Both the position numbers and the translations under genes were made by a program. Below the pieces are notes generated by a model. That model was not told where the DNA came from. It searched no databases and worked only from the letters and a program-made list of their open reading frames with translations. Below, piece by piece: positions 13,965-21,156 of a stretch of 27,591 bases of DNA (within the stretch, counting starts at the first letter, position 1; every line of letters starts with the position of its first letter). The stretch comes from Solirubrobacteraceae bacterium (GTDB lineage Bacteria > Actinomycetota > Thermoleophilia > Solirubrobacterales > Solirubrobacteraceae). The stretch spans positions 1 to 27,591 of the forward strand of contig JAUJME010000003.1 of NCBI GenBank assembly GCA_030447005.1, in the 5' to 3' direction.

Positions 13965-14398
13965 CGACGGTCTGGACCATCGGCTACGAGCGGCTCCAGC
14001 CCGGCCCGCTGCGCGCGGAGCTGCTCGCGGCGGGCGTCCGGCGGGTGATCGACGTCCGCTTCCGCCCGCAGTCGCGCCGGCCGGGGATGTCGAAGACCCG
14101 GCTCGGCGACTGGCTGGGGGAGGAGGGCATCGCCTACGAGCACCGCCGCGTGCTGGGCACGCCGCCCGACCTGCGCGTCCTCTACCGCGCGGGCCGCAAC
14201 CACGAGGCCGCGGAGGGCTTCCGCCGCCACATCCGCGCCACCGGCGTCGACGAGCTCGACGCCCTCGCCGGCGAGCTCGCGACCGCTCCGCCCACCGCGC
14301 TGCTCTGCCTCGAGTCCGACCCGGCGACCTGCCACCGCCGGGTGCTCACCGACGAGCTGCGCGCGCGGGTGCCGGGGCTCGCGGTCGTCGATCTCTGA
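13961..14398 (+). CDS. DUF488 family protein
   Basis: 145 residues. It has the family hallmarks: VWTIGYERLQP at the N-terminus, VIDVRFRPQSRRPGM, and the C-terminal LLCLESDPATCHRRVL block with its conserved Cys and His. DUF488 proteins are widespread and lack an established function. GTG 13961 overlaps the methyltransferase stop by 4 bp. No signal peptide or helix suggests a membrane location. Confidence 0.92.
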   Translation: MTTVWTIGYERLQPGPLRAELLAAGVRRVIDVRFRPQSRRPGMSKTRLGDWLGEEGIAYEHRRVLGTPPDLRVLYRAGRNHEAAEGFRRHIRATGVDELDALAGELATAPPTALLCLESDPATCHRRVLTDELRARVPGLAVVDL

Positions 14399-14417
14399 GA
14401 CCGGGTAGGCGGGCCCA

Positions 14418-14918
14418 ATGTCCTCCATCGCGAAGGGCGCCCTCGCCGGCGCCGCCGCCGGGCTCGCCGGCGCGGGGGCCATGGCCGCCACCGCAAAGCT
14501 CGAGCAGCGCTTCACCAAGCGGCCGAACTCGTTCGTCCCCGCCCACACGCTCTCCCACCTGCTGGGGCTCGCGCGCCCCGACTCCGACCGCCTCGCCCGC
14601 AACTGGGCGATGCACTACGGGACGGGCGCGTTCGCCGGCGCGCTGCGCGGCGTGATGTCGGCGGCGAACCTGCGCGGGCCGTTCGCGTCGCTGATGCACA
14701 CGCCGCTCCGGCTGAGCATCGACCAGACGCTCGAGAACGCGACCGGCGTCGGCGCGCCGCCGTGGACCTGGCCGCGCGACGAGCTGCTGATCGACGTCGC
14801 CCACAAGGCGGTCTTCTCGTTCACGACGGGCGCGGTGGTCGACGCGCTCGTCGAGCCCTCGTCGGCGAGCTCCGCGCGTCGCCCGGCGACGGGGGCGCGG
14901 CTCAAGGGCTTCGCCTGA
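14418..14918 (+). CDS. Hypothetical membrane-associated protein
   Basis: 166 residues. The N-terminus (KGALAGAAAGLAGAGAMAATAKLEQRF) is a Gly/Ala-rich hydrophobic helix of the kind seen in glycine-zipper or DUF1440-like membrane proteins. It is followed by a HLLGLARPDSDRLARNWAMHYGTGAFAGALRGVMSAANLRGP segment with a second weak helix, and a third near LIDVAHKAVFSFTTGAVVDAL. I cannot assign a function. A TAGGCG box (14406-14411) lies 6 nt before the ATG and may make it independently transcribed from the upstream operon, 19 bp away. It converges on the monooxygenase gene, 16 bp apart. Confidence 0.7.
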   Translation: MSSIAKGALAGAAAGLAGAGAMAATAKLEQRFTKRPNSFVPAHTLSHLLGLARPDSDRLARNWAMHYGTGAFAGALRGVMSAANLRGPFASLMHTPLRLSIDQTLENATGVGAPPWTWPRDELLIDVAHKAVFSFTTGAVVDALVEPSSASSARRPATGARLKGFA

Positions 14919-14934
14919 CCCGTCCCGCGGGCGC

Positions 14935-16461
14935 TCACGCCGGCGACGCGGCCGGCTCGCGGGCCTGCCGCTCGCCGGCGGGATGGAGCGCGTAGCTCTC
15001 CTCGTCGAAGCGCGACAGCAGCGTGCGCAGGCGGAAGGTGAACCACGGCCACAGGGTCGTGTTGCGCCCGTGGTCGTCGAGGTACCAGCTGGCGCAGCCG
15101 CCGGTGCTCCAGACGGTGCGCTCCAGCCGCTCGGCGACGCGGCGGTTGAAGGCGGCCTGGGCCTCAGGGCGCGGCTCGATCGCCGTCAGCCCGCGCTCGT
15201 CCATCGCCCGCAGGGACTCGAGCACGTACTGCACCTGCGACTCGATGACGTAGACCATCGACGTGTGCCCGAGGCCCGTGTTGGGGCCGACCAGGAAGAA
15301 CAGGTTGGGGAAGCCGGCGACCGTCGTGCCGCGGTGGGCCTGCATCCCCTTCTCCCGCCAGACGTCGACGAGGCGCTGGCCGCCCCGCCCGCGGATCGCC
15401 TCGGCGATCGGCGGCGGCGTCACCTGGAAGCCGGTGGCCATGACGATCGTGTCCGTCTGGCGCTCGCTGCCGTCGGCCGTGACGACCGAGCCCTCGCGGA
15501 TCTCGGCGATCGGGCTCGTGATCACGTCGGCGTTCGCCCGGGTCAGGGCGGGATAGAAGTCGCTCGACACCAGGATCCGCTTGCAGCCGATCGTGTAGTC
15601 CGGCGTGAGCTTCTCGCGCAGCTCGGGATCGCGCACCTGGGCGGCGAGGAGCTTGCGGGCGATCCGCTCGGGGACCCGCATCACCCGGTGGTCGATCGCG
15701 AAGCCGATCACGTAGAGCTCGCGCGACCAGTAGATCGCCCCGCGCGCGAGGCGCTGCAGCACCGGGAAGCGGCGGTAGGCGCGGCGCTCGAGCCGGCTGA
15801 ACGCCCGGTCGGTGCGCGGGACGATCCAGGGCGGCGTGCGCTGGTAGAGGTCGAGCTTCGCGACCTTGCCGACGATGCGCGGGACGATCTGGACCGCCGA
15901 GGCGCCCGTGCCGATCACCGCCACCCGCTCGCCGGTGAGGTCGTGGTCGTGATCCCACGCGGCGGAGTGGAAGACCTTGCCGGCGAAGGACTCGATGCCC
16001 CTGAACGGCGGCGTCTTCGGCGCGCTCAGGGCCCCCGCCGCCGAGACGAGGACGTCGGCGGTCAGCTCACCGTCGGTCGTCACGACGTTCCACACGCCCG
16101 TCTCCTCGTCCCAGGCGGCCGACTCGACGGTGCAGTCGAGCCGGATGTGCGGCGTGATGCCGAAGGACCGCGCGCAGTCGCGCAGGTAATCGAGGATCTC
16201 GCCCTGCGGCGAGAAGGAGTGGCTCCACTCGGCGTTGGGCGCGAAGGAGAACGAGTACAGCCGCGAGGGGACGTCGCACGCCGCGCCGGGGTAGGAGTTC
16301 TCGCGCCACGTGCCGCCGACGTCACTGCCGCGCTCGAGCACGACGAAGTCCTCGACGCCGGTCTGCTTGAGCCGGATCGCCATGCCGAGGCCGGCGAACC
16401 CGCTGCCGATGATCGCCACCCTGGCGTGAGTGGGGAGGGGGGAGGTCGTAGGAACAGCCAT
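14935..16461 (-). CDS. Flavin-containing monooxygenase, Baeyer-Villiger type
   Basis: 508 residues. The FAD-binding GSGFAG is at residues 19-24, followed by LERGSDVGGTWRENSYPGAACDVPS, a block typical of class B monooxygenases. The Baeyer-Villiger fingerprint FxGxxxHxxxW(D) is seen at residues 159-170, and a second dinucleotide (NADPH) motif GTGASA at 184-189. The C-terminal GPNTGLGHTSMVYVIESQ block is also shared by the family. It uses NADPH and oxygen to turn ketones into esters or lactones, or to oxygenate heteroatoms; the substrate is unknown. It is divergent from a TetR regulator over an 18-bp perfect palindrome 4 bp from its ATG, so it should be directly repressed by that protein and released by a substrate-like ligand. 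Confidence 0.93.
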   Translation of the reverse strand: MAVPTTSPLPTHARVAIIGSGFAGLGMAIRLKQTGVEDFVVLERGSDVGGTWRENSYPGAACDVPSRLYSFSFAPNAEWSHSFSPQGEILDYLRDCARSFGITPHIRLDCTVESAAWDEETGVWNVVTTDGELTADVLVSAAGALSAPKTPPFRGIESFAGKVFHSAAWDHDHDLTGERVAVIGTGASAVQIVPRIVGKVAKLDLYQRTPPWIVPRTDRAFSRLERRAYRRFPVLQRLARGAIYWSRELYVIGFAIDHRVMRVPERIARKLLAAQVRDPELREKLTPDYTIGCKRILVSSDFYPALTRANADVITSPIAEIREGSVVTADGSERQTDTIVMATGFQVTPPPIAEAIRGRGGQRLVDVWREKGMQAHRGTTVAGFPNLFFLVGPNTGLGHTSMVYVIESQVQYVLESLRAMDERGLTAIEPRPEAQAAFNRRVAERLERTVWSTGGCASWYLDDHGRNTTLWPWFTFRLRTLLSRFDEESYALHPAGERQAREPAASPA

Positions 16462-16465
16462 GTTC

Positions 16466-16483
16466 CTGGAGTGTACACTCCAG
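16466..16483. promoter_or_regulatory. 18-bp perfect palindrome: TetR operator and back-to-back -10 elements
   Basis: CTGGAGTGTACACTCCAG is a perfect inverted repeat in the 28-bp gap between the monooxygenase (ATG 16461) and the TetR gene (ATG 16490). It contains TACACT on both strands: 16474-16479 on plus, and the complement of 16470-16475 on minus. Both are good -10 hexamers, 10 and 8 nt from the two start codons. A TetR dimer bound here would block both promoters at once. There is no room for a ribosome site, so both mRNAs should be leaderless or nearly so. Confidence 0.8.
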
Positions 16484-16489
16484 TCGCCG

Positions 16490-17170
16490 ATGCCGTCGCC
16501 CCCGCACCCCCACGTCCTGCCGCGCGGCCGCCACGCCGCCTCGCGCGAGCTCGTGTGGACCTCGCAACGCGAGCGGCTGCTCGCGGCGATGGCCGCGGCG
16601 GTGGCGGAGAAGACCTACGCCCGCGTGGCGGTCGCCGACGTGATCGAGCGCGCCGGCGTGTCGCGCAAGACGTTCTACGAGCAGTTCGCGAACAAGGAGG
16701 AGTGCTTCCTCGCCGCCTACGACGCCGGCGTCGACCGGATCATGGAGGGCATCGACGAGGCGATCGCCGCCGCCGCGCCCGACTGGCTCGCCGCCGCGGC
16801 CGCCGGCTCGCAGCGCTACCTCGAGACGCTCGCCGACAACCCGGCCTTCGCGCGCACCTTCCTGGTCGAGGTTCTCGCCGCCGGGCCCGTTGCGCTCGCC
16901 CGCCGCACCGCGGTCCACGACCGCTTCGCCGAGCAGCTCGCCACGGTCCACGCCGCGGCGCGCGAGGACCTCCCCGAGCTGCCCGGCCACCCGCCGCACG
17001 TCTTCCGCGCGTGCGTCGGAGCGGTCGACGAGCTCGTCACCCAGCGGCTGCTCGAGGACGGCCCGCAGCGCCTGCCCGACCTGCTCGCGCCGGTCCTCGA
17101 GGTGCAGAGCGCGCTGCTCATCGGGCGCGAGCTCGCGGGCCGGCTGGCCGCGGGCGGCCCCCGGCCCTGA
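16490..17170 (+). CDS. TetR/AcrR family transcriptional regulator
   Basis: 226 residues from ATG 16490. The N-terminal helix-turn-helix reads VAVADVIERAGVSRKTFYEQFANKEECFLAAY (about 47-77), a textbook TetR DNA-binding domain. The rest is the all-helical ligand-binding and dimer domain. An upstream in-frame start at 16430 would run through the operator and the monooxygenase gene and is rejected. It probably represses itself and the divergent monooxygenase through the palindrome 7 bp upstream; the inducer is unknown. It ends 4 bp from the convergent TfoX-like gene. Confidence 0.92.
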   Translation: MPSPPHPHVLPRGRHAASRELVWTSQRERLLAAMAAAVAEKTYARVAVADVIERAGVSRKTFYEQFANKEECFLAAYDAGVDRIMEGIDEAIAAAAPDWLAAAAAGSQRYLETLADNPAFARTFLVEVLAAGPVALARRTAVHDRFAEQLATVHAAAREDLPELPGHPPHVFRACVGAVDELVTQRLLEDGPQRLPDLLAPVLEVQSALLIGRELAGRLAAGGPRP

Positions 17171-17174
17171 CCGC

Positions 17175-17510
17175 TCAGCCCTTCGGCGGCAGCGACCGCG
17201 CGTACCGGACGCCGCGCTCCACCCACGCCTCCAGCTCGTGCTCGCTCCGCACGGCGTCCGCATCGACGCGGACCCAGCCGTCCAGCGGTCGCCCGCGCAT
17301 CTCGAACGGGTGGACGCCGGCCTGCTCGAGCAGGCCGTCCGTCTCCGCGGGGTCGACCCGAACGATCAGCCCGCCCTTGCCGCTGACCGCGACCACCATG
17401 TTGCCGGCGAGGAGGAACGCGAGGCCGCCGAACATCCGCTGCTCGGCGACGTCGGGGTCGCCGCCGAGCCGCTCGCGGAGGCGGTTCGCGAGATCTTCGT
17501 CGTAGGCCAT
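17175..17510 (-). CDS. TfoX/Sxy N-terminal domain protein
   Basis: 111 residues, the length of stand-alone TfoX N-terminal domain proteins. Family marks are MAYDEDLANRLRERL, then EQRMFGGLAFLLAGNMVVAVSGKGGLIVRVDP and the C-terminal helix with ELEAWVERGVRYARSLPPK. In gammaproteobacteria TfoX activates competence genes, but the widespread short actinobacterial versions have no proven role, so I make no competence claim. It lies 22 bp downstream of the beta-propeller gene on the same strand, with a GC-rich stem-loop in the gap. Confidence 0.9.
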   Translation of the reverse strand: MAYDEDLANRLRERLGGDPDVAEQRMFGGLAFLLAGNMVVAVSGKGGLIVRVDPAETDGLLEQAGVHPFEMRGRPLDGWVRVDADAVRSEHELEAWVERGVRYARSLPPKG

Positions 17511-17531
17511 GGGCGCCCGCGAGAGGCGCCC
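17511..17531 (-). terminator. GC-rich stem-loop between the propeller and TfoX-like genes
   Basis: GGGCGCC (17511-17517), a 7-nt loop and GGCGCCC (17525-17531) give a perfect 7-bp stem filling most of the 22-bp gap. It could attenuate read-through from the propeller gene or cap the TfoX-like mRNA start. No T-run follows, so terminator status is unproven. Confidence 0.4.
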
Positions 17532-17532
17532 G

Positions 17533-19077
17533 CTACCGGCCCCGAACCCGCAGCGACCGCACGCGCACGCTGCCCGGCCGGTAGCCCGTCCGGGTCGCCC
17601 GCACGCGGTAGGAGCGGACGCGCTCGAAGCCCCGGCGCTTGCGGAGGACCACGATGCCGTCCTTGTCCGTCCGGCCGAAGACGCCGGCCAGCGAGACGCG
17701 GGCGCCGGCGACCGGCAGCCGCCGGCTCGGCGTGGTCACGCGGACGCGGACGCGGAACGGGCGGCGGACGTCGAAGCGGCGCGGGCGGATGGACACCCGC
17801 AGCGCCTCCTTGCCCTGGGCGGGCCGCGCGGGCGGGCCGGGGGCCGGCGCGGTTGCGAGCGCCTCCTCGAGGATCTTGCCCATCCGCATCCGCTGCGGGT
17901 GGTCGCCGACCGGGATCCGGGCGACCTCCTTCTCCGTGTCGTAGTTGACGACGGAGACGAGGTCGTCGCCGCTGTAGGAGATGAAGCAGTGCTTGCCGTC
18001 GCCGGCGTTGGTCGACCAGTACGGCTTGACGCCCTTCGAGGCGATCGTGTGGCGGAAGGAGACGCGGTCGACGATCGCGGCGTAGTCCGACATCGTCCCC
18101 GCCACGCAGAGCTTCGTCCCCTCGGGGTTCATGGTGAGCCCGTGGTGGGCGGAGTCCAGGAGGTACTCGTCGCGGCGCTTCTTCCTGGCGTCCTCGGAGA
18201 CCGGCAGCTCGACCATGCGGGTGATCTTGTCCTGCTCGAGGCTGTACTCGACGAAGCCGTGGAAGAAGGAGACCTGGAAGTAGAAGGTCTTCTCGTCGGG
18301 CGAGATCGCCATCGGGCGGACCGCCGAGCTCATGCCCGGCTTGCCGAACTCGGCGAGCTTCTGGCCGACGTTGACCCGCTTGAGGACCTGGTAGGTGCGG
18401 CCGTCGACGATCTGGAAGAAGCGCTCGCCCTTCGTGCCGTCGAACTGCGGGTCGTCCGTCGGGGTGAAGACGGCGCCGATGCTCGCGTGGAAGATGAGGT
18501 TGCCGTCGGCCGAGTAGTTGTTCTCGTGCGGCTGGTCGCCGGAGGGGAAGTTGGCGACGATCTTGCCCGCGCGCGCGTCGATGACGTGGACCTTCTTGGC
18601 GGTGGAGGCCGAGACGAGCAGGCGGCTGCCGTCGGGCGAGATCGCCATGTGGTCGGAGCGGTTGCCCTCGACCTGCACGCGCCAGACGATCTTGCGGGTG
18701 GTGAGGTCGAACGCCACGACGTCGCGCAGGCTGGGGCGCGACACGTAGAGGAAGCGGCCGTCGGGGGAGGAGAACATGTCGTCGACGAACTGGTCGTTGC
18801 CCTCGCCGACGACCTCGCGGATCCCCAGGAAGTAGCCGTAGTCGACCGGGTTGCGCATGATCTCGGCCATCCGCTGCTCGATGTCCGGGATGATGTTGAG
18901 CCGCCCGAGCCGCTTGTAGGCGACGGGGTCGACGATGTCGGCCGTCCCGTCCCAGTTGTTGCCGACGTACATCACGTCGCGCGTGCCGGTGGCCGCACCG
19001 GACGCGCCGGGCAGGGCGAGGGCGGCGATGAGGGCCGCGAGGAGCAGGAGGGGGAGGCGACTCGTCGGCGTGCGCAT
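17533..19077 (-). CDS. Secreted YncE-like beta-propeller with C-terminal Ig-like/carboxypeptidase-regulatory-like domain
   Basis: 514 residues. A Sec signal peptide (hydrophobic residues about 8-23, cleavage near GASGAA) is followed by a seven-blade propeller with repeats such as SPDGRFLYVSRP, SPDGSRLLVSASTAKKVHVIDARAGKIV and NPEGTKLCVAGTMSDYAAIVD. Residues about 428-514 form a basic beta-sandwich domain with VAGARVSLAGVFGRTDKDGIVVLRKRR, the pattern of Ig-like or carboxypeptidase-regulatory-like domains. It may be a surface or periplasmic binding or scaffold protein; no catalytic site is evident. ATG 19077 is chosen because TACGAT (complement of 19085-19090) sits exactly 7 nt upstream; the longer ORF start at 19131 would read through this promoter. 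Confidence 0.85.
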   Translation of the reverse strand: MRTPTSRLPLLLLAALIAALALPGASGAATGTRDVMYVGNNWDGTADIVDPVAYKRLGRLNIIPDIEQRMAEIMRNPVDYGYFLGIREVVGEGNDQFVDDMFSSPDGRFLYVSRPSLRDVVAFDLTTRKIVWRVQVEGNRSDHMAISPDGSRLLVSASTAKKVHVIDARAGKIVANFPSGDQPHENNYSADGNLIFHASIGAVFTPTDDPQFDGTKGERFFQIVDGRTYQVLKRVNVGQKLAEFGKPGMSSAVRPMAISPDEKTFYFQVSFFHGFVEYSLEQDKITRMVELPVSEDARKKRRDEYLLDSAHHGLTMNPEGTKLCVAGTMSDYAAIVDRVSFRHTIASKGVKPYWSTNAGDGKHCFISYSGDDLVSVVNYDTEKEVARIPVGDHPQRMRMGKILEEALATAPAPGPPARPAQGKEALRVSIRPRRFDVRRPFRVRVRVTTPSRRLPVAGARVSLAGVFGRTDKDGIVVLRKRRGFERVRSYRVRATRTGYRPGSVRVRSLRVRGR

Positions 19078-19090
19078 GGCGTGAATCGTA
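19078..19090 (-). promoter_or_regulatory. Leaderless-type -10 before the secreted propeller gene
   Basis: On the minus strand TACGAT (complement of 19085-19090), then 7 nt, then ATG 19077. No convincing -35 is seen at 17-18 nt. Confidence 0.45.
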
Positions 19091-19102
19091 CGACGGTTGC
19101 GT

Positions 19103-19786
19103 TCAGTCGACGAACCAGCGCATCGCCGCACGTGCGAGTTCGGGCGGCACGACGTGGCCGCCCTCGAACTCCTCGTAGATGACGTCGTAGCCGGCGTCGC
19201 GCAGCAGCGGCGCGAGCCGCCGGCTGCAGCGCTCGATGGGGAGGACCCCGTCGCCGGTCCCGTGCGTCATGAACATCCGCGGCGCGCCCTCGGGCTCGGC
19301 GGGAGAGGCGAAGCCGGGGGAGAAGGCGATGAGGTGGCTGAACAGCGACCCGTTGGAGATGCCGAGCGACAGGGCATAGGAGGCGCCGTCGGAGAACCCG
19401 CCGAGCGCGACGCGCTCCGGGTCGACCACGTGGATGGCGAAGACCTGCTCGAGCGCCGCGTCGATCGCCGCGACGTCGGGGCCGTAGCCGCCGGCGATCA
19501 CGTCCCAGGTCGGCGCGCGGCTGGCGGGTGCGAGCAGGATCGTCCCCGCGTCGTCGGCGAGGTCGCGCAGCAGCGAGAGGCCGGCGGGCGCGTGGGAGCC
19601 GGCGCCGTGGCAGAGGACGGCGAGCGGCGCGGGCGTCGCCGGGTCGAGGCCGGGCGGGGCGTAGAGCAGCGATGGGCGCCCGGAGCCCGCGCTGATCTCC
19701 CGCAGGCCGGCGAGCGGCGGCGGCCCGCCGGGCGGAAGGCTGAGCGGGCGGGCGGTGAGCCGGGCCGAGACGACGGGACGGGCCAT
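19103..19786 (-). CDS. Phospholipase/carboxylesterase-type alpha/beta hydrolase
   Basis: 227 residues from ATG 19786. Catalytic features are LCHGAGSHAPAG (oxyanion region, about 59-69), Ser132 in GGFSDGA, Asp179 in HGTGDGVLP, and His211 in FEGGHVVP. This is the order and spacing of the PF02230 carboxylesterase/lysophospholipase family. No signal peptide is seen. The stop lies 25 bp before the secreted propeller's start on the same strand, so the two could be co-transcribed, although the propeller has its own promoter-like box. An in-frame start at 19822 would add 12 unconvincing residues. Confidence 0.88.
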   Translation of the reverse strand: MARPVVSARLTARPLSLPPGGPPPLAGLREISAGSGRPSLLYAPPGLDPATPAPLAVLCHGAGSHAPAGLSLLRDLADDAGTILLAPASRAPTWDVIAGGYGPDVAAIDAALEQVFAIHVVDPERVALGGFSDGASYALSLGISNGSLFSHLIAFSPGFASPAEPEGAPRMFMTHGTGDGVLPIERCSRRLAPLLRDAGYDVIYEEFEGGHVVPPELARAAMRWFVD

Positions 19787-19789
19787 CGC

Positions 19790-19981
19790 CGTCCCGCCTG
19801 CCCAGCGGGAGGCCGTTCGCAACGGGTCTGCGCGGATCGCCGCGTGCGGGTCGACGCGCTCATCCCGGGGCGGAAGCTGCCCCGCTCACGGCGGCTCACC
19901 ATCCTGGCGACCGACGCCGCCGGCAACCGGCAGTTCGTGCGCATACACGTCGCGCACGGGGTCCTACGGCCCGCGCGCTAG
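19790..19981 (+). pseudogene. 3' remnant of an Ig-like/cadherin-like domain protein
   Basis: The reading frame ending at TAG 19979-19981 gives VRVDALIPGRK...RRLTILATDAAGNRQFVRIHV, then a short basic tail. RRLTILATDAAGN is the last-strand signature of bacterial Ig-like or PKD-like surface domains, with GC-rich third positions. There is no start codon or upstream domain: the frame runs back into the antisense of the esterase gene. I read it as the surviving end of a larger secreted protein gene cut by a rearrangement. It ends 18 bp before the GH26-like gene. Confidence 0.5.
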
Positions 19982-19999
19982 GCGCCCGATAAGGAGGGC

Positions 20000-20995
20000 G
20001 TGACCCTCCGCTGGGCCCTCGTCGCCATCCTCGCCTCGCTCCTGTTCGCCGCGCCGGCCCACGCCGACGCGCTGCTCCCGCCCGCCGGGAAGGTCTTCAA
20101 CGGCGTAACGGCGGGGGAGAACCTCAGCGACTTCCAGGCGCACGCAGGCGCCGCGCCGGCGGTTCGCGGGCAGTTCGTGCGCTGGGCCGGCGGCTACGAG
20201 CACGCCTTCCAGCGGGCGGCGAGCGCGGGCGCGCGCGTCATGCTCCACATCAGCACCGCGAGCGGCCAGGGGATGGCGGGCGTGATCTCCCCGGGCGAGA
20301 TCGCCCGCGGCCGCGGCGACGGCTACCTGATGTCGCTCAACCGCCGGTTCGCGCGCCACGGCGCGCCGTCCTACGTCCGCCTCATGGGCGAGATGAACAA
20401 CTGCGACAACGCCTACGCGGCGCTCAACTGCAACGGCAGCCGGCGCAACCGCGATCACTCGGCGCCCCTCTTCAAGCAGGCCTGGAAGCGCTCCGTCCTG
20501 ATCGTGCGCGGGGGCGACGTCGGCGCGATCAACCGCCGCCTGCGCGGCCTGCGCATGCCGCCGGTCGACACGAAGGCGGCCACCCTGGCGACGCCGCGCG
20601 TGGCGTTCGTCTGGGCGCCGATGACCGGCGGGTCGCCGATGGTGGCCGCGCTCGCGCCCGGCGTCTACTGGCCCGGCGGCGAGTACGTCGACTGGGTGGG
20701 CACGAGCTTCTACTCCCGCTTCCCCAACTTCCACTACCTCGAGCCGTTCTATCAGCGCTTCGCGGTCGGCAAGCGCAAGCCGTTCGCGTTCGCCGAGTGG
20801 GCGATGTGGGGCGCCGACGACGCCGGCTTCGCCCGCCGCCTCTTCGCCTGGGTCGGCAGCCACCGGCGCGTGCGGATGATGCAGTACAACCAGGGCGACC
20901 GGACCGCGGGCCCCTTCCGGCTGCGGCGCTATCCGCGCGCGGCGCGGGTCATCCGGCGCTCACTGGCCTTGCCCCGGTTCAACGCGCGCCCGTAG
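20000..20995 (+). CDS. Secreted glycoside hydrolase, GH26-like (beta-mannanase fold)
   Basis: 331 residues. A Sec signal peptide (residues 1-22, cleavage near AHA-DA) is followed by a TIM-barrel. Glu131 in YVRLMGEMNN is the expected acid/base at the end of strand 4, and Glu266 in PFAFAEWAMWG is the expected nucleophile at the end of strand 7. GQFVRWAGGYEHAF near the N-terminus and YVDWVGTSFYSRFPNF are also typical of GH26-like secreted proteins. It probably cleaves a beta-linked polysaccharide outside the cell; the exact substrate is not predictable. GTG 20000 is the only sensible start: a perfect AAGGAGG (19991-19997) lies unusually close, 2 nt away. Gene remnants lie on both sides. Confidence 0.85.
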   Translation: MTLRWALVAILASLLFAAPAHADALLPPAGKVFNGVTAGENLSDFQAHAGAAPAVRGQFVRWAGGYEHAFQRAASAGARVMLHISTASGQGMAGVISPGEIARGRGDGYLMSLNRRFARHGAPSYVRLMGEMNNCDNAYAALNCNGSRRNRDHSAPLFKQAWKRSVLIVRGGDVGAINRRLRGLRMPPVDTKAATLATPRVAFVWAPMTGGSPMVAALAPGVYWPGGEYVDWVGTSFYSRFPNFHYLEPFYQRFAVGKRKPFAFAEWAMWGADDAGFARRLFAWVGSHRRVRMMQYNQGDRTAGPFRLRRYPRAARVIRRSLALPRFNARP

Positions 20996-21156
20996 GTCGC
21001 CGGCGACCGCTCCCGGGAGATCGTCGCGGACCTGCGCGGGGGACCTTCATCGACTCCACGGGCCTGGCGGGCGCGCTCCCGGTCTTCGACTCCCCTGAGG
21101 ATGCGAGCGCGCAGGTGCTGCGGTCACGTCCGGGCGGGCGGCGCCCCGGCGCCTGA
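20996..21156 (+). pseudogene. Decayed STAS-domain (anti-sigma-factor antagonist) gene
   Basis: Two frames together read like a STAS domain. After the GH26 stop, one frame gives REIVADLRG (about 21014-21040). After a -1 shift at a G5 run (21038-21042) the next gives GTFIDSTGL (21040-21066), the hallmark containing the phosphorylatable Ser of anti-anti-sigma factors. Then GALPVFDSPEDA (21070-21105) matches the C-terminal end of such domains. About 35-40 residues that should lie between are missing, as is the N-terminus. TGL at 21058-21066 could be a recombination point. The end overlaps the sigma factor's 3' end. It is surely non-functional as a full STAS protein. Confidence 0.6.

Noticed and set aside
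14983..17505. 840-residue plus-strand open frame
   Set aside because: It runs antisense through the monooxygenase and in the wrong frame through TetR; no domain motif is seen.
17175..17510. Natural competence regulator
   Set aside because: Short TfoX N-terminal proteins are widespread in bacteria without known competence; no com genes are present.
21038..21042. Programmed -1 frameshift at the G5 run
   Set aside because: The domain also lacks its N-terminus and 35-40 internal residues, so decay is the simpler reading.
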